64,000 nucleotides of DNA. Source: an uncultured Acidobacteriia bacterium. GTDB taxonomy: Bacteria; Acidobacteriota; Terriglobia; Bryobacterales; Bryobacteraceae. Of the stretch, positions 9,037-18,475 are shown piece after piece. Under the pieces are notes generated by a model that did no database searches, was not told where the DNA came from, and was given only the letters and a program-made list of their open reading frames with translations. Every line of letters starts with the position of its first letter. The first letter of the stretch is position 1. Position numbers and translations under genes: made by a program. The DNA lies in contig CAIXXM010000031.1 in the NCBI GenBank assembly GCA_903923395.1, forward strand, positions 38,693 through 102,692, in the 5' to 3' direction.

Positions 9037-10117
9037 AACAGCACCAAAGCGGCTGCTGTCCCTGGATGCGTTTCGTGGCGCAACCATCGCCAGCATGCTG
9101 CTGGTGAACAACCCGGGTGACTGGGGCCACGTGTACCAGCAACTGGAACACGCGGAGTGGAGCGGCTGGACGTTTACAGATCTGGTCTTCCCCTCTTTTC
9201 TTTGGATTTCCGGCGTCTCTCTGACGCTGTCTTTCGCCAAGCGTGTGGAAGCCGGTGCGGATAAGGGTAAGCTGATGCTCCATGCGGCTCGCCGTGCGGC
9301 GCTCATCTTCCTGGTCGGGTTTCTCATTGCGTATCTTCCCCGCCTGGATCTGGCGCATGTGCGCATTCCCGGTGTGCTGCAACGCATTGCGGTCTGTTAT
9401 CTGATCGCCTCTGCCATTTTCCTCACTCATCAACTGCGCGGCATCCTGGTCTGGATCGCTGGCTTGCTCACCGTCTACTGGATGCTGATGACGCTGGTGC
9501 CCGTGCCTGGTTGCGGACCCGGCGTGCTGACCAAGAGCTGCAATTTCGCCGGCTGGATCGACAGCATGGTGCTCACCGGCCATATGTGGAGCCAGACGAA
9601 GACCTGGGACCCGGAAGGTCTGATCTCCACGTTGCCTTCCATTGCGACGGCACTCTTCGGTGTCACCTGCGGGTCCCTGTTGCGGAGTGCTTTGAGCATG
9701 GCAGAAAAGACAGCATGGCTGTTCACCACTGGCTGCGCGCTGATGCTTTCCGGCGCGGTGATGAACATCTGGCTGCCGATCAACAAGAGCCTCTGGACCA
9801 GTTCCTTTTCCGTCTTCATGGCGGGCATGGCATTCACCGTCTTCGCGTTCTTTTACTGGATCATTGACGCGCAACAGTTCCGCAAGTGGGCGCAGCCGCT
9901 GGTGATCTACGGCAGCAATGCCATTGCAATCTACGTGGTTTCCGATATCATCGTCATCACCATGAGCAAGCTCCACTGGCATGCAGCGGCTTATGCGCCT
10001 TTCAAGGCTGTCGCTCCGCCCTATGTGGCTTCGGTCTTATTCGCTCTGACGCATGTTCTGGTGATGGGGCTGTTTGCGTGGTTTCTTTACCGGAAGAAGT
10101 TGTTCGTCCGGCTCTGA
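9011..10117 (+). CDS. HGSNAT-like transmembrane acyltransferase (DUF5009/COG4299)
   Basis: A 368-residue membrane protein of about 10-11 helices related to heparan-alpha-glucosaminide N-acetyltransferase, which carries an acetyl group from cytoplasmic acetyl-CoA across a membrane to an amino sugar. The N-terminus contains LLSLDAFRGATIASM and HAEWSGWTFTDLVFPSF. The histidine in that motif (H47) matches the position of the catalytic His of the human enzyme. A GTG at 9011 is used here; GTG 9029 is equally possible. A paralogue lies at 23355-24434, beside a sulfatase. The acceptor in this locus is unknown. Confidence 0.85.
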   Translation: MPKPPPVPETAPKRLLSLDAFRGATIASMLLVNNPGDWGHVYQQLEHAEWSGWTFTDLVFPSFLWISGVSLTLSFAKRVEAGADKGKLMLHAARRAALIFLVGFLIAYLPRLDLAHVRIPGVLQRIAVCYLIASAIFLTHQLRGILVWIAGLLTVYWMLMTLVPVPGCGPGVLTKSCNFAGWIDSMVLTGHMWSQTKTWDPEGLISTLPSIATALFGVTCGSLLRSALSMAEKTAWLFTTGCALMLSGAVMNIWLPINKSLWTSSFSVFMAGMAFTVFAFFYWIIDAQQFRKWAQPLVIYGSNAIAIYVVSDIIVITMSKLHWHAAAYAPFKAVAPPYVASVLFALTHVLVMGLFAWFLYRKKLFVRL

Positions 10118-10119
10118 AC

Positions 10120-11064
10120 ATGAACATACAAGACAGTCTCGGGCAGTGGAAAGAGCGCAGTGCCCTGACAGAGGAGCAACATGCGCTGTTGCTGGGGCTT
10201 TCACGTGGCGAACCTGCGTCTGTCTATCTGGAACTGAATATCCTGCTGTATGCCGGCGTGCTGGCCTTGATCGGTGGACTGGGCTGGACGGTCACCACCT
10301 GGTCGCAACAACTGGGTTCCCTGCTGATTCTTACCCTGCTTTCGGTTTTGTTTTGCGGCAGTCTCTGGTACAGCTTTACCAGGGCGGTTGCCTGGTCCGC
10401 GGAGAAAGTAAGTTCTCCGAATTTGATTTTTGACTATGTGCTCTACTGCGGGTGCCTGACGTGGTCAGTGGAACTGGGCTACATCGAAAAGCACTTTCAC
10501 CTGCTGGGCGGACAGTGGGACAGTTATCTGCTGGCGACAGCAGTTCTGTTCGGCTTCTTCGCTTACTGGTTTGATAACCGCTTTGTTCTCACGCTGGCCC
10601 TCTCTTCGCTGGCTGGCTGGTTCGGATTGACGATTTCTCATTGGCCCGCACATCAGGACGCTGCCTACCGGCAATGCGCTCTGGTCTACAGTGCCACGCT
10701 GATGGCGGCGGGGTTATTGCTGGAACGCCGCGGCTGGAAAGCACACTTCCTGTGGACCTATCTCAATATCGCAGCCAACGTACTGTTCTGGGCCTTGCTT
10801 TCCGGGGTCTTTCCAGCGCAGGGCTATTGGCCGTGGATCTTCGGACTCGTGCTGGCCTGCGGCACTTCCCTAACTTGGGGACTCAACCGGCGCGAGTTTT
10901 CATTCGTTGCCTACGCTGCGGTTTACGGCTATATCGGCGTTAGTTCTCTTCTGGTGCGGAACGTGCACGACGCCACACCGGGCTTCGCCTATTTCGTGAT
11001 TACCGGAATCGGCATGTTGTGGCTGCTGGTCTCCATCGCGCGGCGCTTTGGCAGGGAAGCATGA
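10120..11064 (+). CDS. DUF2157-like polytopic membrane protein
   Basis: A 314-residue protein with a soluble N-terminus of about 35 residues followed by around nine hydrophobic helices. The start (MNIQDSLGQWKERSALTEEQ) and the first helix (YLELNILLYAGVLALIGGLGW) look like DUF2157, a family of unknown function. The ATG at 10120 follows the acyltransferase stop by only 2 bases. The stop overlaps the next, similar gene by 4 bases. The two genes together resemble one larger split DUF2157/DUF4401-type protein. Assignment by N-terminal pattern only. Confidence 0.68.
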   Translation: MNIQDSLGQWKERSALTEEQHALLLGLSRGEPASVYLELNILLYAGVLALIGGLGWTVTTWSQQLGSLLILTLLSVLFCGSLWYSFTRAVAWSAEKVSSPNLIFDYVLYCGCLTWSVELGYIEKHFHLLGGQWDSYLLATAVLFGFFAYWFDNRFVLTLALSSLAGWFGLTISHWPAHQDAAYRQCALVYSATLMAAGLLLERRGWKAHFLWTYLNIAANVLFWALLSGVFPAQGYWPWIFGLVLACGTSLTWGLNRREFSFVAYAAVYGYIGVSSLLVRNVHDATPGFAYFVITGIGMLWLLVSIARRFGREA

Positions 11065-12215
11065 GAGCTTACGAAGAGGCAGATGAGGAAGCCCTCCGTG
11101 CGAGGGAGTTGCTCCAGGATTGGCTGGGCGAAGGGTTTCTGACGGAAGCCCAGGCCCGGCAGTTGGAAAGCGAAACGGTTTGCGAACTGCGCCACACGAA
11201 GGGCTTTTTGCGGGTGGTTCTATTCTTCTTCACGCTCGTGATTGTGGTGGCGGTGGTGGGGCTGCTGTTTGCACTGCTGCGGCCCGCGGGAAATGGCGGC
11301 GGGGTCTTTCTGTTCTTCGGACTGGTCACTTACGGCGCCGCCGAGTATGCCGTCTCCGAATACAAACTCTACCGCTATGGGATCGAAGAGGCACTGCTGT
11401 TTTGTGCCGTGGGTTTATTTTGCGCAGGAATCCAATTGACGGGATTGGTGATTCCGCCGGCTCTCGCTGGAACTGGTTTGTACCTTTGGATTTGGCTTCG
11501 TTTTGGAATTCCATACGCTTTCCCCGCGGCACTGCTGTTTTATGCCTTCCTGCCGGGGCACTGGATCACTGTGCGGGAGTCCGAACGGATCGTCATCGTG
11601 CTGGGTTTTGTGGTGGGTTTGTTCCTGCTAAGAAGCCGCCGTGAAACGGTCGCGGGGAGTTTTCTGGAACGGGAATATTCCTTCGCGGAAGCGCTGCTGT
11701 GGCTGGGGATGTATCTCGCTTTGAACCTGCAACTGACCTCCATGCGCGTGGTGGGGCTCTGGTCCGGGCAGTTACTGCCAGTTACTGATTTCAAGAAGAG
11801 CTTCTACTGGGCCACCTGGGGCATCACCTGGCTTCTGCCCTGGTTGATTCTCTGGCAGGGTATCCGGGCTCGAAACCGCTTCCTGACGGGAGTGGGCGCG
11901 TTGACTGCGGTGCTGACTCTGCTCACCAACAAGGCCTATCTCGGCTGGGCACGGCAGACCTGGGACCCCATGCTGCTTGGCGCGGTCCTGATCCTTGTGG
12001 CGCTGTGGCTGCGGCGCAAACTGGAGTCCGGAGCCGATGGTGTGCGCTCTGGTTTCACTGCGCGGCGGCTCTCCGGGAGGGAAAGCAAGTTGCTGGAGGC
12101 AGCGTCCGTGGCGTTCGGCATGACAGCGGTCCACAGCCCTCCGCCTGCCCAAGCCTCTGACTTCCAGTTTGGCGGCGGCGATTCCGGTGGCGGCGGCGCA
12201 AGTGCAGATTACTAG
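11061..12215 (+). CDS. Polytopic membrane protein with glycine-rich C-terminal tail
   Basis: A 384-residue protein starting at ATG 11061, overlapping the previous gene (ATGA). Residues 1-45 are soluble and helical (RARELLQDWLGEGFLTEAQARQ), which again resembles a DUF2157 N-terminus. About ten hydrophobic helices follow. The C-terminus is soluble and ends in a glycine-rich tail, GGGDSGGGGASADY, of the kind seen at the ends of TPM-domain and DUF2207-type membrane proteins. Function unknown. With the preceding gene it probably forms a membrane complex; this is inference from overlap and matching architecture. Confidence 0.66.
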   Translation: MRAYEEADEEALRARELLQDWLGEGFLTEAQARQLESETVCELRHTKGFLRVVLFFFTLVIVVAVVGLLFALLRPAGNGGGVFLFFGLVTYGAAEYAVSEYKLYRYGIEEALLFCAVGLFCAGIQLTGLVIPPALAGTGLYLWIWLRFGIPYAFPAALLFYAFLPGHWITVRESERIVIVLGFVVGLFLLRSRRETVAGSFLEREYSFAEALLWLGMYLALNLQLTSMRVVGLWSGQLLPVTDFKKSFYWATWGITWLLPWLILWQGIRARNRFLTGVGALTAVLTLLTNKAYLGWARQTWDPMLLGAVLILVALWLRRKLESGADGVRSGFTARRLSGRESKLLEAASVAFGMTAVHSPPPAQASDFQFGGGDSGGGGASADY

Positions 12216-12251
12216 CCGGCAAAGGCCGGGGCGGCCTCATCACAAACAAGC

Positions 12252-12288
12252 ATTCGCCGCCGCCCCGAGGTCCGTTTCGCCGGCGAAT
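12252..12288. other. Inverted repeat between convergent genes
   Basis: An 8-base inverted repeat (ATTCGCCG at 12252-12259, CGGCGAAT at 12281-12288) sits in the 76-base gap between the membrane protein and the Memo-like gene. A second pairing, GGGGCGGC near 12228 with GCCGCCCC near 12260, would compete with it. No T-tract follows either stem. It could slow converging polymerases, but it could also be a product of the GC-rich composition. Confidence 0.3.
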
Positions 12289-12291
12289 ACT

Positions 12292-13503
12292 TTAGGAGCG
12301 GAACGTGACGCCGGCAAAGCTCACTACGCTCTGTTCGTCGATATTCCACTGCTCGTACTTTTCGAGCGTGCCCTTCGCCCCAGGCACGGCCTTCAGGAAC
12401 GTGTAAAGCGGTGAGGAGCCGCACCACTTCAGGTCATCACGGTTCTGCTGGATGCGTTCCCAGAAGCCTTTCGCGTCGCTGGCGTTGAGGCTCTTGATGC
12501 GGTCCATGTCCCGCACTTCCACCATGGACATTTCCTCCTGCCCGGCAATCGCTTCGAAGTTGTCGCCATAGCGCGCGCCCATGTGGGCCATATCCACGCC
12601 CATCACCCAGAGCAGTTTGTCTGCCTCCCGCGCGTGGATCTCGCCCAGCGCGCCGAGGAAACGCTTCACATTGTCGTCATCCTCCGGCATGCCGCCTTCG
12701 AAGATGCTCTTGGCGTAGGAACCGCAGAGAATCGGCAGAACCTTGATATCCGGGCCGTAGATGGATTGCAGAAACAGCACCTGGAATTCGATGGAATGCT
12801 CCACCGCGTGGCAATAGTCTTCATTGCCGATGGCATCGGGAGCCTTTGCCATCAACTCATCGAAGAGCGTCAGGTTCGTGGCGGTTCGCCCATAGGGTGT
12901 CTCATAGGGCTTGCGCGTGAGCCCGAAGCGCGATGGCGCGCCGTAATGCGACGTGCCCAGAATGACGAAAGTACGGTCTTTATACAACGGCGCCAGCTTG
13001 CTGTAGGCTGCCTGATACGACTCATAGCCGCCTCCCGGACTGACATGCGGCGCGGCAATGGCGACGAGATCCTCCGCTGGTTCCTTGTCCCCTTCCATCC
13101 ACGCGTTCATGACTTCCCGCAGTTCGTCCGCTTCCTCCGGGTACGCGGCACCGGCGTGCGAAGCCACACGCACGGGTGCGGCCGCGAACTCCGCGTGCTT
13201 CTCCGCCTTCATTCGTTCATAGGTTTCGTTTTCGAGGAAGCCGGCCGCGGAGAGTGCGGAATTCAACTGCTCCTGAATCTGGCCCACCTGGAAATCGCCG
13301 GTCATTTCGACGAGCATCTGGCGCAGGTCCAGATCGGTGTGCTTGCCATCCCAGTAGGCCAGGCATTGCACCAGCGGCGGCGGAATGATCAGGACCGCAT
13401 CGGAATAGCGGAAGGAATCGCGGATCAGTAGCCCGGGCTGCTCCTCCACGGGAGAGGGCATGAAATCCAAGTCGTGGCGGAGACGCGAAAGGAGGGCAGA
13501 CAC
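12292..13503 (-). CDS. amrB: Memo-family protein (AmmeMemoRadiSam protein B) with PqqD-like N-terminus
   Basis: A 403-residue two-part protein. Residues from about 110 to the end are a Memo/LigB-like dioxygenase-fold domain. The metal-site residues of human Memo (H49, H81, H192, C244) are matched by H116 (SHAGAAYP), H153 (APHVSPGGGY), H236 (VEHSIEFQ) and C361 (WCGSSPLY). Residues 45-95 (LAYWDGKHTDLDLRQMLVEM and the GFLEN end) look like a PqqD-type domain. No radical SAM or AMMECR1 partner lies in the window. Start GTG 13503; an internal ATG at codon 15 is possible. Enzymatic function of the family is unsettled. Confidence 0.85.
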   Translation of the reverse strand: MSALLSRLRHDLDFMPSPVEEQPGLLIRDSFRYSDAVLIIPPPLVQCLAYWDGKHTDLDLRQMLVEMTGDFQVGQIQEQLNSALSAAGFLENETYERMKAEKHAEFAAAPVRVASHAGAAYPEEADELREVMNAWMEGDKEPAEDLVAIAAPHVSPGGGYESYQAAYSKLAPLYKDRTFVILGTSHYGAPSRFGLTRKPYETPYGRTATNLTLFDELMAKAPDAIGNEDYCHAVEHSIEFQVLFLQSIYGPDIKVLPILCGSYAKSIFEGGMPEDDDNVKRFLGALGEIHAREADKLLWVMGVDMAHMGARYGDNFEAIAGQEEMSMVEVRDMDRIKSLNASDAKGFWERIQQNRDDLKWCGSSPLYTFLKAVPGAKGTLEKYEQWNIDEQSVVSFAGVTFRS

Positions 13504-13555
13504 CTCGTTATGGTATCGCCCTCCTTTGCTTTGTTTCCGGGAAGAAGTGTGCGGG

Positions 13556-14557
13556 TTAGTTGTCGCGGCGCTTCAGCGTGGGGCGTTCGTCCTGATCCGG
13601 CTTCGCAGCCTTCTCATCGCCGTTCGCATCGATGGTGCCGTTCGGGTTGCGGCGCAGCGTGGGCCGGCCGGAATCTTTGCTGTCGTCCGACTTCCGGCGG
13701 TTATGCAGTGCCAGCACGCGACCTTTCACATCATTGAACTCGCTGGTGGAAACCACATACTCGGGCTTCGCCTTCAGGTACTTCTGGATTTCCAACTGCG
13801 AATTCTTGATGCGGTCATCGGTCATGGGGTGGGTCGAGAAGACTTTCGCCATGGTGCCGGGCTTCTTCTTTTCCTGCGATTGCACTTTTTCAAAGAAGTC
13901 GACGAACGAGGTCGGGTCATAACCGGCCTTGTACATATACTGCAGGCCCAGGAAGTCGGCTTCAGATTCGAAGGCGCGGGAGAAGGTCAGGAAGCCCATG
14001 GGAATCGCCAGGCCCGCTGCCTGCCGGATACCGTATCCGGCCCAGCCGCCCAGGAAGATCAAGGGAATCGAACCGTAGTTCACCAGATCCGCGCGCGACG
14101 CCTGCCGTGTGCCATGGCGTGCCGCGACGTGCGCGATTTCATGCGCCATCACGCCAGCCATTTCCGCTTCGTTTTCCGCGTTGATGAGAATGCCGGTGTT
14201 CACGAAGAAGAAGCCGCCGGGAAGCGCGAAGGCGTTGATGGTGTCGTCGTCCAGAACTTTAATGGTGAACGGTACTTTGGCGTCAGAGTTGCGAACCAGA
14301 TTCTGTCCAACTCGGTTCACATATTCCGCAATGATGGGGTCATCCACAATCCGTGCCTGGCGCTCCACTTCCTGCGCCATCTGCTTGCCAAGTCCGATTT
14401 CTTTCTCAATCGAGTAGAAATTGATACCCTTGCCGACATCCCGATTGCCAATCTCGTCGGGATCGGTCTTCTTCTTATCACCTGCCCACGAAGCGGCAGG
14501 GAGCAGCAGCGCGAACAACGTTACATACGCGACCGTTTGACGGGAGAGCACACCCAT
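13556..14557 (-). CDS. Exported M48-family zinc metalloprotease
   Basis: A 333-residue protein with a signal peptide (ending near ASWAG) and a peptidase M48 domain. The zinc motif is HEIAH (in VMAHEIAHVAARHG), with the downstream glutamate in RAFESEADFLGLQYM. Such proteins act as periplasmic chaperone/proteases, BepA being the best known. The C-terminal 60 residues are charged and probably disordered (RRNPNGTIDANGDEK, then PTLKRRDN). The start at 14557 is supported by an AGGAG site about 10 bases upstream; the frame extends further but without a signal peptide at that end. Same strand as the dehydrogenase upstream and the Memo gene downstream. Confidence 0.9.
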   Translation of the reverse strand: MGVLSRQTVAYVTLFALLLPAASWAGDKKKTDPDEIGNRDVGKGINFYSIEKEIGLGKQMAQEVERQARIVDDPIIAEYVNRVGQNLVRNSDAKVPFTIKVLDDDTINAFALPGGFFFVNTGILINAENEAEMAGVMAHEIAHVAARHGTRQASRADLVNYGSIPLIFLGGWAGYGIRQAAGLAIPMGFLTFSRAFESEADFLGLQYMYKAGYDPTSFVDFFEKVQSQEKKKPGTMAKVFSTHPMTDDRIKNSQLEIQKYLKAKPEYVVSTSEFNDVKGRVLALHNRRKSDDSKDSGRPTLRRNPNGTIDANGDEKAAKPDQDERPTLKRRDN

Positions 14558-14652
14558 AATTACAGAACTCCTGATTGCAGTATAAACCCGGGAACTGCCA
14601 CTTTGGACGCGGTGGGGCGAAATTGCGTTACACAACCCGCACAGGTGTGCGC

Positions 14653-15660
<1,008 letters not shown>

Positions 15661-15702
15661 GTGGAGTTGGATGATGCGCGGCGGGCGGGGGACGCCGGGG
15701 AA

Positions 15703-15993
15703 TTATGAAGCTTTTCGGTCCAGCGCTTCTATTCTCATCTGCTGCGCGGAGATGGCTGTCATCAGTTTCAGGGTGCTGTCTGCGAGGGAGTCGACCTTCT
15801 CGTCGATGTGTTGCGCCGTTGTATCTGTCTGAATCAGGATTTCACCAAGTCTGGTGATCATGGCGTCCTGCCGCTTTTGTTCCTGCTCAAAATCAGCGTG
15901 CCGCTTTTCGGTGGCTGCTTCGAAGTCCACAAGTCTGTGGCCCAGCAACTCGAGATTCATTGTCAGAGCCTCGAGTCGTTCTTCAATCGTCAT
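15703..15993 (-). CDS. Small coiled-coil protein, unknown
   Basis: A 96-residue protein with no signal peptide or membrane segment. Heptad-like spacing of hydrophobic residues runs through almost the whole chain (MTIEERLEALTMNLELLGHR, then EKVDSLADSTLKLMTAISAQ), so it is predicted to form a long helix or coiled coil. Such short proteins are common in Acidobacteriota without a known role. It lies 42 bases upstream of the dehydrogenase on the same strand. The regular heptad pattern and reasonable codon use support it as real, but no homologue family is recognised. Confidence 0.6.
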   Translation of the reverse strand: MTIEERLEALTMNLELLGHRLVDFEAATEKRHADFEQEQKRQDAMITRLGEILIQTDTTAQHIDEKVDSLADSTLKLMTAISAQQMRIEALDRKAS

Positions 15994-16056
15994 AGCTGCC
16001 AGTCAGAATAACAATTCTCTTGCTCCGGGCAAAGGGTGCAGGTAAAGTAGTTGCAT

Positions 16057-16422
16057 ATGCAACGATTAATTCTCTTCCTCCTTGCGGCAGTATCTCTGTT
16101 CGCCCAGAACCAGGCGCCTCCCAAAGTTACGCACGTCCTCGCCACGCTCACTGTGAAGCCCGGCGTGCAGCGCGAACAGATCATGAAGGTCATGCAGACG
16201 GAGGTGCGCGATACCGTCAACCTGTATCTGGATGGCAAGATCCAGCAATGGTGGGCGCGTGGCGATGGCAAGGGTGTGGTCTTCCTCCTGGATTGCAAGA
16301 CGGTGGAAGAGGCGAAGGTCATTCTTGAGAAGCTTCCGCTGATCAAGGAGAATTTCGCGTCCTTTGACTACATGCCGCTGGGGCCGCTCTCTCCGCTGCG
16401 GTTGCTTGTGCAACAGCAATGA
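16057..16422 (+). CDS. Exported small ferredoxin-fold-like protein
   Basis: A 121-residue protein with a signal peptide (MQRLILFLLAAVSLFAQ) followed by one compact alpha/beta domain (THVLATLTVKPGVQREQIMK, then MPLGPLSPLRLL). The pattern of two beta-alpha-beta units resembles muconolactone-isomerase-like or Dabb-like barrels, but I cannot assign a family firmly. A TTG at 16051 is the longer alternative start; the ATG at 16057 gives the cleaner signal sequence. The stop overlaps the MarR gene by four bases (ATGA), so the two are probably co-expressed and this protein may be part of the MarR-controlled response. Confidence 0.7.
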   Translation: MQRLILFLLAAVSLFAQNQAPPKVTHVLATLTVKPGVQREQIMKVMQTEVRDTVNLYLDGKIQQWWARGDGKGVVFLLDCKTVEEAKVILEKLPLIKENFASFDYMPLGPLSPLRLLVQQQ

Positions 16423-16883
16423 GTCTGCCCGATCTTGGTTGTGCGTGCGCCAACCTCCGGCGGGCGGCGCGTCTGGTCACGCAGTTGTACAGCGACTCGA
16501 TGGGCGGCACGCTGGAACCTGCGCAGTATTCGCTGCTCTCCGCATTGCACCGCGCCCCTGGCTTGAGCCAAACCCAACTCGGCCGCGTACTGGGGCTCGA
16601 TAAGACGACGCTCTCCCGGAACTTCAAGGTGCTGCAGAAGAACGGCTGGGTCGAGGTGGTACCTGCCGCCAGGGATAAGCGGGCGCGCGGTTACGGGTTA
16701 ACGAAGGATGGCCGGGAGATTCATGAAGCCGCCCTGCCGGGTTGGGCGACCGCGCAGGACAGGCTTCGGACAGCGCTTCCAGACGGGGAATGGGAGCGGT
16801 TGTTTGATGTCCTCAATCGCGTGACCAGCGCGGCGGTGGCTCTAAATTCCGTACCTCACGGGTCAACTCACACTGCTCCTTAA
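16419..16883 (+). CDS. MarR-family transcriptional regulator
   Basis: A 154-residue winged-helix repressor. The DNA-binding region spans about residues 35-100, with the recognition helix in LSQTQLGRVLGLDKTTLSRN, and the wing contains AARDKRARGYGLTKDGRE, the standard MarR wing pattern. N- and C-terminal helices form the dimer interface. CACA near residue 8 places two cysteines in the first helix, so redox sensing is possible but not shown. It overlaps the exported small protein upstream. The two may form an autoregulated unit; no operator could be identified. Confidence 0.9.
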   Translation: MSLPDLGCACANLRRAARLVTQLYSDSMGGTLEPAQYSLLSALHRAPGLSQTQLGRVLGLDKTTLSRNFKVLQKNGWVEVVPAARDKRARGYGLTKDGREIHEAALPGWATAQDRLRTALPDGEWERLFDVLNRVTSAAVALNSVPHGSTHTAP

Positions 16884-16909
16884 GCAAACCGGCGCGGAGA
16901 CTGGCAGCT

Positions 16910-17620
16910 TCACCGGCCAGTGTGTTTCATTGTTTCCGATACCTCATCCCGTATCGCTTGCTCCCGCTGCTGGTCGCTGCCCCGCGTGCGGATTGCCCCG
17001 GCGGCGGCCAGCATTTTGGCGGCAGCATCCTGGTGGCTGGACATCGCAATCTCCAGCGGACTGTCGCCGGCCCTGTCCAGTGCATTCATCGCCGCACCAC
17101 GGGACAGCAGGAGTTGAATGAGTTCCACATTCCCTCTGGCAGCTGCACCATGCAGCGCTGTCTTCCAGTAATAGTTATCTTTCGCATTCACCGGAACGCC
17201 ATGATCCAGCAGCGCTCTCACTGTCCGAACTTCGGATCGCGCCGCCGCGTACGTCAACAAATCCGCCGACGCAGGGGACTTTGCCATCTGACCTGCAAAG
17301 GCCGTCTGCCAGAAGCCTTCCGGGAGACTGCCGGTCACAATCAACGCAGCAATCGCGCCGAGTGACATCCAGCGCTTTCGGGAAACCCTCTTCTTCTTGA
17401 CCAGACCATGGATTGTGATGACCAGCGCGATAACTGTCCAGAGCAGCAGCAGCGGCGGGAACAGGAACAACACCGCGCCGTAATCGTGTGCCAGAGAGAA
17501 GCCAACCATCTGGGGACCTAACTGCCAGGTCAGAAATGTCTCTTCCCAAATCAAGCGGGCGAATAACATCGCAGCGCCGGTCGCAAGGAACCAGCCTATC
17601 CCACAGAACCACTTCGACAT
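16910..17620 (-). CDS. Membrane-anchored ankyrin-repeat protein
   Basis: A 236-residue protein. The N-terminal half has three hydrophobic helices (about residues 4-24, 47-70 and 85-102). The C-terminal half has two to three ankyrin repeats; the clearest ones read KTALHGAAARGNVELIQLLL and DSPLEIAMSSHQDAAAKML, preceded by ARSEVRTVRALLDHGVPVNA. The repeats would serve as a protein-binding surface, probably on one face of the inner membrane. The partner is unknown. It is convergent with the MarR gene and divergent from the sulfotransferase gene. Confidence 0.83.
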   Translation of the reverse strand: MSKWFCGIGWFLATGAAMLFARLIWEETFLTWQLGPQMVGFSLAHDYGAVLFLFPPLLLLWTVIALVITIHGLVKKKRVSRKRWMSLGAIAALIVTGSLPEGFWQTAFAGQMAKSPASADLLTYAAARSEVRTVRALLDHGVPVNAKDNYYWKTALHGAAARGNVELIQLLLSRGAAMNALDRAGDSPLEIAMSSHQDAAAKMLAAAGAIRTRGSDQQREQAIRDEVSETMKHTGR

Positions 17621-17707
17621 TGCAGATCAGCTTAGCAGGACGTGGATGAGTTATTCCACTGCGACATGCAACACGCCGGACTGCCCTCCGCTGATAGACT
17701 CCAATCA

Positions 17708-18475
17708 ATGTCTGCTTCGAGCGCGATCCCCGACGCACATAATGCACCCCAAACCCGCTTCCTGATTGCGGGTACACCCCGTTCCGGAACCAACTGGCTT
17801 GTCACCGAACTCGACGCGCATCCCGAAATCTTCTGCGGCTGGGAAATTCTGGACGAACCCGAATTCATGGAAGCCCCTGCGTTTGCCGGCCACCCGTGGG
17901 AGGGCTTGCAGGCGTTTTACTCGGCTTCCCGTGAAGGGAAAAAGGCTGCGGGCTTCAAGCTGATGTACTTCCACTGTTGGATCAACTATCCGGAGCACCG
18001 GCAAATCTGGGACAAACTCGAAGCCGATACGGATATCCGCATCATCTTTCTCACCCGTCAGAACCTGCTGCGACTCATGGTGAGTTGGGAAACGGCGAAA
18101 CAGACCAGCCAATGGGCAGTAAAGCCGGGTGAGAAGGCGCTGGGGAAGGCTTTGCCCTGTGTGCTTGATCCAACTCTGTTGCTGCAATCTTTTGCGGATA
18201 TTGAAGAAGGCTTCGGGCGGATGCGCTCCGTCTTCGCGGCTCATCCGCACATTGATCTCACCTACGAACAGTTAGTCACGGCCAATGGACCATGCCAGCT
18301 TGCCGTTCACCACTTCCTCGGAGTAACTCCAGCATTCCAGCAGGGCCGGACACTGAAACAGGAAACCCGCACTCTTCGCGAAGCGATCCGTAATTACGAC
18401 CAAGTTGCAGAAACGCTTGCCGGGACGCGTTATGAATGGTTCCTGACTCATCCGGAACCGGGGGCTGACTACTAA
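17708..18475 (+). CDS. Sulfotransferase-family protein
   Basis: A 255-residue protein with the PAPS-binding 5'-phosphosulfate loop [18 protein letters not shown] near residue 18, as in Stf0/LPS-type sulfotransferases, and [19 protein letters not shown] as the 3'-phosphate-binding region. It should transfer sulfate from PAPS to a carbohydrate or lipid acceptor. The acceptor is unknown; a surface glycan or glycolipid is plausible. The frame is open from 17642, but the ATG at 17708 fits the family start. The stop overlaps the convergent DUF1501 gene by four bases. Confidence 0.86.
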   Translation: MSASSAIPDAHNAPQTRFLIAGTPRSGTNWLVTELDAHPEIFCGWEILDEPEFMEAPAFAGHPWEGLQAFYSASREGKKAAGFKLMYFHCWINYPEHRQIWDKLEADTDIRIIFLTRQNLLRLMVSWETAKQTSQWAVKPGEKALGKALPCVLDPTLLLQSFADIEEGFGRMRSVFAAHPHIDLTYEQLVTANGPCQLAVHHFLGVTPAFQQGRTLKQETRTLREAIRNYDQVAETLAGTRYEWFLTHPEPGADY

